In this document: positions 57,589 through 64,000 of the stretch, piece by piece
Position numbering within the stretch: the stretch's first letter is position 1
Layout of the letters: every line of letters starts with the position of its first letter
Assembly: GCA_963767635.1 (NCBI GenBank)
Contig: CAVYEM010000001.1
Span: 1,798,001 to 1,862,000 of the forward strand
Origin: CAVYEM01 sp963767635
GTDB lineage: Bacteria > Vulcanimicrobiota > Vulcanimicrobiia > Vulcanimicrobiales > Vulcanimicrobiaceae
Direction: 5' to 3'
DNA: 64,000 bases
Program-made: the position numbers and the translations under genes
The notes under the pieces: generated by a model
What the model was told of the DNA's origin: nothing
The model's input: the letters and a program-made list of their open reading frames with translations, nothing else
Database searches by the model: none

Positions 57589-58435
57589 TTAGATCGCTCC
57601 GCGGCGAAGGTCTTCGAAGGCCTGACGCAGTTCAGCTTGCGTGTTCATCACGATTGGGCCGTAGCGCGCCACCGGTTCGCCCAACGGCCGCCCGGCGACC
57701 AGTAGAAAAGCTCCCCCGTCCGCGCCGGCACGAACTGCGACCGCGTCGCCGTGCGTCAGGGCGGCGAGTTGTCCGCGGGCAAGCGTGCGCGCTGCGACAT
57801 CGACGCTTCCTTCGTAGACGTAGACGAAGGCGTTGTGCTCGGACGGCAGCGCCGTTTCAAATTCAGCGTCAGGGTCCAGGCGAACATCGAGATAGGTCGG
57901 CTGCGTCTGCGCCGCCTGCACGGGTCCATGCACGCCGTTGAAGGTTCCGGCGATGACACGCACGTTCGCGTCGGGGAGCGTCACATCCGGGATACGATCC
58001 GCTGCGATATCTTGATAGCGGGGCGCGATCAATTTATCTTTAGCAGGCAGATTTACCCATAGCTCGAAATCCCCACATCAAGCCGTTTTCCTGTTGCGGC
58101 ATTTCCGAGTGGACGATGCCGCTTCCGGCCGTCATCCATTGCACGCTTCCGGCAGTCAAGAGGCCCGAGTTTCCTTTGTTGTCGGCGTGACGCATGCGTC
58201 CGGCGAGCATGTAGGTCACCGTTTCGAAGCCGCGGTGCGGGTGATCCGGGAATCCCGCGACGTAATCCGATGCTTCGTCGGAGCGGAATTCGTCGAGCAG
58301 CAAAAACGGGTCGAGATCGGGCAGCGCCGGTTGTCCGATGACACGGGTCAGCCGAACGCCGGCGCCGTCGCTGGTCGGTAGGCCTCGCACGATTGTGGCG
58401 ACTTGGCGCATGGTCGCCGGTGAGGTATGGTTCAT
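57589..58435 (-). CDS. Pirin-family bicupin protein, one frameshift
   Basis: About 281 residues from ATG 58435 (AGGGAG upstream). N-terminal cupin: LDPFLLLDEFRSDEASDYVAGFPDHPHRGFETVTYML and SVQWMTAGSGIVHSEMP, quoted in part for the His/His/His/Glu metal site. The frame changes near 58066 (GGA TTT C GAG, one extra base), after which ELWVNLPAKDKLIAPRYQDI follows as in all pirins. C-terminal cupin: RVIAGTFNGVHG, YLDVRLDPDAEFETALP and FVYVYEGSVDV. Pirins are metal-binding, some with quercetinase activity. Stop at 57589. Confidence 0.86.
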
Positions 58436-58655
58436 CATACTCCCTATAACACGCGGGCGGTTGCAGCCTCGCAAAGGAGCGGTGTCGCCTTTCGGGCGTG
58501 GGAGTCGCGGCAAGAAACCAAGCATGAATACGCGGATGGGCGCGTGTACGCGTTCGCCGGTCGGCACGAAACGACACGCTGCGATCGCCGACGAGATTTT
58601 CGCTTTGCTCTTGTCACGGCTCCATGAAGGGCCGTGTCGCGTCTTTGGTAACAGC

Positions 58656-59373
58656 GGCGCAGCGTGACAAATGGCGCGCGCTTCGAGCGGCTCAGCGTGA
58701 CAACTGGTGCGCGCTTCGACAGGCCCAGCGTGACAGAATGCGGCTCAGCGTGGCAATTGGTGAGCGCTTCGACAGGCTCAGCGTGACAGAATGCGGCTCA
58801 GCGTGACAACTGGTGCGCGCTTCGACAGGCCCAGCGTGACAGAATGCGGCTCAGCGTGGCAATTGGTGCGCGCTTCGACAGGCCCAGCGTGACAGAATGC
58901 GGCTCAGCGTGGCAACTGGTGCGCGCTTCGACAGGCCCAGCGTGACAGAATGCGGCTCAGCGTGGCAATTGGTGAGCGCTTCGACAGGCTCAGCGTGACA
59001 GCGCGCTTCGACAGGCTCAGCGTGACAATTAGTGCGCGCTTCGACAAGTCAGCGTGACAGAATGAGGCTCAGCGTGACAGAATGAGGCTCAGCGTGACAA
59101 TTGGGAGGGTCAGCGTGACAAAATGCGGCTCAGCGTGACAGCGCGCTTCGAAGGCTCAGCGTGACAATTAGTGCGCGCTTCGACAAGCTCAGCGTGACAG
59201 AATGCGGCTCAGCGTGGCAACTGGTGCGCGCTTCGACAGGCTCAGTGTGACAGCGCGCTTCGACAGGCTCAGCGTGACAGAATGCGGCTCAGCGTGGCAA
59301 CTGGTGCGCGCTTCGACAGGCTCAGCGTGGCAGAATGCGGCTCAGCGTGACAGAATGCGGCTCAGCGTGACAT
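58656..59373. repeat. Hairpin-repeat array of CGCGCT type
   Basis: About fifteen full units (CGCGCTTCGACAGGC(T/C)CAGCGTGAC) alternating regularly with half-units (AATGCGGCTCAGCGTG(A/G)CA) and AACTGGTG or AATTGGTG linkers. The regular alternation over 700 bases indicates tandem amplification of a compound unit about 65 bases long (for example 58770-58950). No gene lies in the stretch 58436-59387. Confidence 0.92.
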
Positions 59374-59387
59374 AGGGGTACTTCAGT

Positions 59388-62300
59388 CTAAGACCGCGGG
59401 GCGCTGAAAAGACGGTCGATTTCGTCGATGTCGAGGCGCAGCGGAGCCGTAGAGGTCTCCTCGAACAAGCTGCTCGCGAGCGCGCCTTTGCGTTCTTGCA
59501 ATTCGAGAATGCGCTCCTCCACGGTTCCTTCCGCGATCAGCTTGTACACGAAGACGTGGTTGCTTTGGCCGATGCGGTGCGCGCGATCGGTGGCTTGACG
59601 CTCGACGGCGGGATTCCACCACGGATCGTAGTGGATCACCGTATCCGCGGCGGTTAGATTGAGGCCGGTGCCGCCGGCGCGCAGGCTGATTAAAAACAGC
59701 GGGACTTCCTTGTTTTGGAAGCGCTGCACCGGCGTCTCACGGTCGCGCGTGTCGCCGCGCAATTCCACGAAGGCCATCCGGCGTTTGTTCAATTCGGGCT
59801 TCATCAAGTCGAGCATCGAGGTAAACTGTGAAAACAGCAGCACGCGACGGCCATCCTCAAGCAGGCTTTCGAGCATCTCCAACAAGGCGTCGAGACTTTT
59901 GCGACTCCTTTACTCCTTCTGCGGCGGGAAGACGCACGAGCCGCGGATCGCAACATACCTGCCGCAGTTTGAGCAGCGCATCGAGAACGACGATACGGCT
60001 GCGCGCAAGACCTCTCCTCGCAACCTCGTCGCGCACGCGCTTGTGCATTGCCAGGCGAATCGTCTCGTACAGGTCGCGCTGGGCACCGGCCAAATCGATG
60101 CGTTGTACGATCTCGGTCTTCTCGGGCAGGTCCGCCGCCACGCGCTCTTTCGTGCGGCGCAGCAGAAACGGACGCAGGCGCGCGGCGAGCGACGCGCGAC
60201 GCAGCGTATCGGCTCGTTTTTCGATGGGCGTGCGAAAGAGCCGGCCGAACGCGGTGCGATCGCCCAGCAGTCCAGGCACTGCAAACGCGTAGATCGACCA
60301 TAGCTCTTCCAAATGATTTTCGATCGGCGTTCCGGTCATCGCAATGCGTTGTTCGGCGCGCAACGCTCGCGCGGCGATCGCGGCCTTGGCGCGTGGATTC
60401 TTCACCGCTTGCGCTTCGTCGAGCACTGCGATCGACCACTCGCGTTCGAGCAGATGTTCCGCGTCGCGCGGCAGCAGCGCGTACGTGCTCAGCACGATAT
60501 CCGCGCGGTCGATTTGATCGAATCGCTGCGCGCGATCGGGCCCGGTTAAGGTAACGACGCGCAGTTTCGGGACGAATCGCGCGATCTCGGCGCGCCAGTT
60601 CGGCACGACGCTGGTCGGCGCAACGATCAGCACCGGTTTGCGCAGGCGCCGCGCGTTCTTTTCGGCCGCAACGTGCGCGAGCAGCTGCACGGTTTTTCCC
60701 AGGCCCATGTCGTCGGCCAAAACTCCGCCGAAACCATGTTTGCGCAGCACCCCAAGCCATGCGACGCCGTCGCGCTGGTACGGACGAAGTTCCGATTTGA
60801 AGGTCGCGGGCGTTTGGAACGAGGTGCCGTCGAGCGATGAGAGCTCGTCGAGCAGCCGGTGCAGCGAATCGACGGCTGCGCCGCGCAACTGCACGGCTCC
60901 GTCCAGGTTTGCCAGCGTGCCGGCCTGCACGCGCGCTAGGGGAAGGCGGCCTTCTTCCGTGAGCGCGTCGCCGCCAAAGAGATCGACGAGCGCGGCCAGC
61001 ACACGGCTCACGCGCGCAGCGGGCAGCGCCAAGTATTTTCCGTTTGGAAGCTTGCCGTACACCGGCTCGACGCGCTGCGAAAGCGTTGCCAGATCGCTTC
61101 CCGGACCGATGCCTTCGGCGGCAATGGCTGCAATGATGATCGGCAGCAGCGGCACGCGCTCCCCGTGCAGATCGATCCCGAGATCGAACTCAAACCACGA
61201 TGATTCGCTCTCGTGCAGATCGGCCTGCCACTCCTGATCGGCCTGCTCGACCTCGAACGGAAAACTATCCTCGATTTCGATGCGCCAACCGCTTTGGCGC
61301 AGCTGCGGCATCGAAGTACCCAGAAAGCGCAGCCACGGCAGATCGCCGTCCGCGCGTGGCTGCAACAGCCAGCGTCCGCGACCCGTGAATTGCAGCGGCC
61401 ATCCGGCCTGCACGAAGTCGAGCTCTTCCATGCGCGCGCGCACGTCGCTCTCGAACGCAATTCTGCGTGGCCAGATGGCAGCAGTTCCGCCTTCGAGCAC
61501 GTGCAACGCGCGATCGTCTTGGCCCGGAAAAATCAGACGATCGCCGTAGGCGAACTGCAGCTCCGCTTTCGCGGGCGAGCCGCTCAAACGCAGCACGGGA
61601 ATGGGATCGCGGTCGATCACTTGTTCTTCGATGGCGGCTTTGGGCGCCTCGATTCCAGAACCCGTAAATGCGCCGCGCAAAAATATCTGCGTTCGTTTGG
61701 CCTGCTCGGCGGTGAGGGCGGGTGCCGTCGCCAAATGCGCGGCAAGCTCTGAAGCTGCGCCGACGTGTGCCGGCCCGGCCGATCCGGCCTGCGTGTCGAC
61801 GTACCAAAGCGGCGATGACGGAATCAGCACGCTGGCGGGCATGCCGTCCAACTGCGGCCGTTGACGATCATCTTCTCCGAGCCGCCACGTGATGCGTTCA
61901 TTCACGAGCGCGCGACGTGCGAGCGGGGGCTGCGTCACCGAGTGCCAGTGCAGCCTTCCCGTGTCGATCATCAGCTCGAGGAGAGTTCCCAAGACGATCG
62001 GCGAGACGTTGCCGAGGCCGCCGATGAGGCCACTTGCGCTTATTAAACGGCCGATCGTGCGATCGATGGGAACGATGTGCCTGGCGTTGCCGGTTGCCAG
62101 GTTGTACAGTTCGTAGCGGCGCGACGTTCCGGGCCTGCCGTTTTGCAGAGCCGGCACGACATAAGCGCTCAATTCAAAATGCGGCACGTAATACCGCTCG
62201 ATCACGTCGATAACGTAGTGCAAATGTTCACGTGACGGCCTAGGCGCGACGGAAGTCTGCAGCGCAGCGAAGGTTTGCGCCCAGCTGTCCACGGCTCCGT

Positions 62301-62604
62301 CGGCGGCATCACGTTGCGGCTCGCCGCCAAACTTGTACATGACCGCGAGCGCGACGGCAGCCAAATGTTTGCATCGTATGCCGACGGGGCAGGAACATTC
62401 GCCGACGACGATCTTGCGGCTCGCGCGTTCCTGTATGCGCAACATTACATGGTAAGGCGCGCGGCGGGAGCCAATGACCTGGGCGTGGACGACGTTGCCA
62501 TCGTTGCGTACGCCGACGACGCGCCGGCGATTGAAATACTCGAGCCCGCGCCCAAGCGTGGTCGAATCGAAAGAGGCGCGAATATCTGCGTGATCGATCT
62601 GCAT
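59388..62604 (-). CDS. SWIM-domain SNF2/RapA-type helicase, one frameshift
   Basis: About 1071 residues from ATG 62604. N-terminal SWIM zinc motif VVGECSCPVGIRCKHLAAV (CxC...CxH), a long middle part (residues about 100-590), then the SNF2 ATPase: LRPYQRDGVAWLG, LADDMGLGKTVQLLAHV, VAPTSVVPNWRAEI, VLDEAQAVKNP (DEAQ box), MTGTPIENHLEELWS. After a +1 base near 59912 (GAG T CGC) the helicase C domain reads VLLFSQFTSMLDLM, LFLISLRAGGTGLNLTAAD and RAHRIGQSNHVFVYKL, ending before the repeat array. Such proteins remodel nucleic acid-protein complexes; the SWIM variant is widespread in bacteria and not assigned to a single process. Confidence 0.9.
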
Positions 62605-62887
62605 CGGCAAAACTGCCCTTTTTCACCGAGCCGTCGCTGCGCACCCGCAACGGCGTCACTCGCTGCCCGCGGCGCGGACGCTTGTCGGCAGAAAGGAAGC
62701 CCGCAGCAAGGTGAGATAGAAAGGAACAGTTGAAGCTGAGCGGGATCGATCGTTTTTCTGCTCCCACATGTCGCCGTCTCGTTCGATACCATTCCGCAAA
62801 CTTGCCCGCATGGCTGGTTTGGCTTTTTTTGGCAAAAATTAATTGCGCACGCATTGGATACGCACCGCGCTCATCAACCCAAATGCG

Positions 62888-63354
62888 GGCCCTTCGACAG
62901 GCTCAGGGTGACAAACCGTTCGACATTGCCGAAGTCCTGAGCTCCCTCGAAGGCTCAGGGTGACAAACCGTTCGACATCGCCGAAGTCCTGACTACCTCG
63001 AAGGCTCAGGGTGACAAACCGTTCGACATTGCCGAAGTCCTGAGTTCCCTCGAAGGGTCAGGGTGACAAGTTCGTGACAACGCTTCGACAGGCTCAGCGT
63101 GACAAGTTCGTGACAACGCTTCGAAAGGCTCAGGGTGACAAGTTCGTGACAACGCTTCGACAAGCTCAGCGTGACAAGTTCGTGGCAACGCTTCGACAGG
63201 CTCAGCGTGACAAGTTCGTGACAACGCTTCGACAGGGTCAGCGTGACAAGTTCGTGACAACGCTTCGACAGGCTCAGGGGGACAAGTTCGTGACAACGCT
63301 TCGACAGGCTCAGCGTGACAAGTTCGTGACAACCCTTCGAAAGGGCCAGGGTGA
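62888..63354. repeat. Hairpin-repeat array with compound CCGTTCGACATTGCCGAAG units
   Basis: Three or four copies of a compound unit (ACAAACCGTTCGACAT(T/C)GCCG, then AAGTCCTGA and CTCGAAGG(C/G)TCAGGGTGAC) are followed by about eight units AACGCTTCGACAGGCTCAGC plus GTGACAAGTTCGTGAC. The 284 bases between the helicase start and the array hold no supported gene. Confidence 0.9.
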
Positions 63355-63491
63355 CAAACCGTTCGACATTGCCGAAGTCCTGAGCGTTGGCGCGTCGCTT
63401 CAAGCTCTCGGCATACGACGCGACATATCTCGAACTCGCTTTTCGCCGCGCCGCAGCGAACACGCTCGGGCCGCTCTGGCGCTGAGGAGCG

Positions 63492-63722
63492 CTAGCACTC
63501 GCGGCTTGGTCTTACGCGCCGCGTCCAGGCCGCTATGCCCGCGTCCATGCAAGGGATGCATCTACGGGCGTGAGGCGGCATATTCCCCAGCGACCGCATG
63601 CTATGAATGATGCAAACGAAATGTCCAGTCGAACAGAAGTAATCGGCTTCCACGGTGCAGTACGTGCCGGCGCAACCGATGCCGGAGCAGCGCCGATCCA
63701 TCAGCGCCAAATGTTCTTCCAC
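63492..63722 (-). CDS. Possible small Cys-rich protein
   Basis: Product of 76 residues from GTG 63722, preceded by GAGG. Sequence CSGIGCAGTYCTVEADYFC, STGHFVCIIHS and ARRCIPCMDAG, with eight Cys and two His in spacing that could bind zinc. The upstream frame stays open for some codons without a start. It follows a partial gene on the same strand by about 100 bases. No known family recognised, and the coding status is uncertain. Confidence 0.33.
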   Translation of the reverse strand: MEEHLALMDRRCSGIGCAGTYCTVEADYFCSTGHFVCIIHSMRSLGNMPPHARRCIPCMDAGIAAWTRRVRPSREC

Positions 63723-63822
63723 AATATCCTCGCAGGCGATCCATGCCTCATTAAAGATATCGGCTGGCCGCGCTCCAACCCTAAGCGGAGGTTACGGGTG
63801 GGCCCAGAGCCCGAGGGCGTTT

Positions 63823-64000
63823 CTACGCCAAAGGCGGCGTAACGATGTCCGTGGCGGATGCCTCCAGGCTTTCCAGCACGGCTTCCGCACGTTCTTCGAG
63901 CTCCTCGCGACGCAAAACGACTTCATACTCACCGTTCGCTGCGCGGGCAAAGTTTATGGGCTCCCATCCCTCTTGCGAGAACGCGTGCAGCTGGCGTTCC
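63823..64000 (-). CDS. C-terminal end of a protein of unknown function, cut by the window edge
   Basis: Fifty-eight codons are open from the right edge to TAG 63823-63825. The sequence LHAFSQEGWEPINFARAANG, EYEVVLRREELEERAEAVLE and ASATDIVTPPLA is a short strand pair followed by a charged helix and a flexible tail. The bulk of the protein lies outside, so no function is assigned. Confidence 0.6.
   Translation of the reverse strand, partial: ERQLHAFSQEGWEPINFARAANGEYEVVLRREELEERAEAVLESLEASATDIVTPPLA

Noticed and set aside
16831..62604. Programmed +1 ribosomal frameshifting as common explanation
   Set aside because: The junctions share no slippery sequence or downstream structure that I can see, and they affect unrelated genes including housekeeping-type enzymes.

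Overview
The window looks like chromosomal DNA of a high-GC, diderm, plant-polysaccharide-degrading bacterium. I infer the Eremiobacterota/Vulcanimicrobiota (WPS-2) lineage. The reasons are three TonB-dependent receptors with an N-terminal carboxypeptidase-regulatory-like domain and a characteristic SLVKSGTT / DVY(S/A)VNAAT segment, many secreted glycoside hydrolases with Tat- or Sec-type signals, and dense arrays of a short dispersed hairpin repeat. No rRNA, tRNA or CRISPR array was recognised.

Layout. 1-24 kb: a TonB receptor (cut by the left edge); a minus-strand sugar operon (GH36-like enzyme, SSS symporter, small membrane protein, GH35 beta-galactosidase, MFS sugar porter) with short gaps or overlaps; divergently a GH31 alpha-xylosidase-type enzyme followed by the remnant of a ROK sugar kinase; small metabolic genes (cupin, MDR oxidoreductase, alpha/beta hydrolase, VOC); a large secreted TIM-barrel hydrolase split by frameshifts; a GH3 enzyme coupled to an Ldh_2 dehydrogenase. 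24-38 kb: accessory genes, a decayed toxin-antitoxin pair, two further large TonB receptors with several frameshifts each, a GT39-type membrane glycosyltransferase and an AraC regulator. 39-53 kb: a coherent L-fucose locus with two GH29 alpha-L-fucosidases, a GntR regulator, a ribose-type ABC importer, an aldo/keto reductase, a fuconolactonase-like hydrolase, L-fuconate dehydratase, an SDR and CutC. A perfect 6-1-6 palindrome lies between the two divergent arms, and its 10-base core recurs before the dehydratase gene and before the first TonB receptor. 53-64 kb: small genes, a sirtuin, a pirin and a SWIM/SNF2 helicase.

The most unusual object is inside the fucose locus. A roughly 2 kb island of hairpin repeats separates the ABC permease from the last two catabolic genes, and an IS110-family element sits within one repeat unit there. 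About 600 bp in the middle of its transposase gene has almost no C on the + strand (13 C against about 178 G in 600 bases), with sharp edges. Translated on the minus strand the tract still reads as an IS110 transposase, with the changes expected from G-to-A (E to K, A to T, V to I, D to N, R to H, G to N/K). I read this as strand-specific cytosine-deamination-like hypermutation of a mobile element.

Two further points affect how the window should be read. At least twenty genes or gene fragments are interrupted by single-base frameshifts, mostly +1, which suggests either indel errors in the assembly or real decay. The hairpin repeats occur in at least seven clusters, and their stem arms covary.
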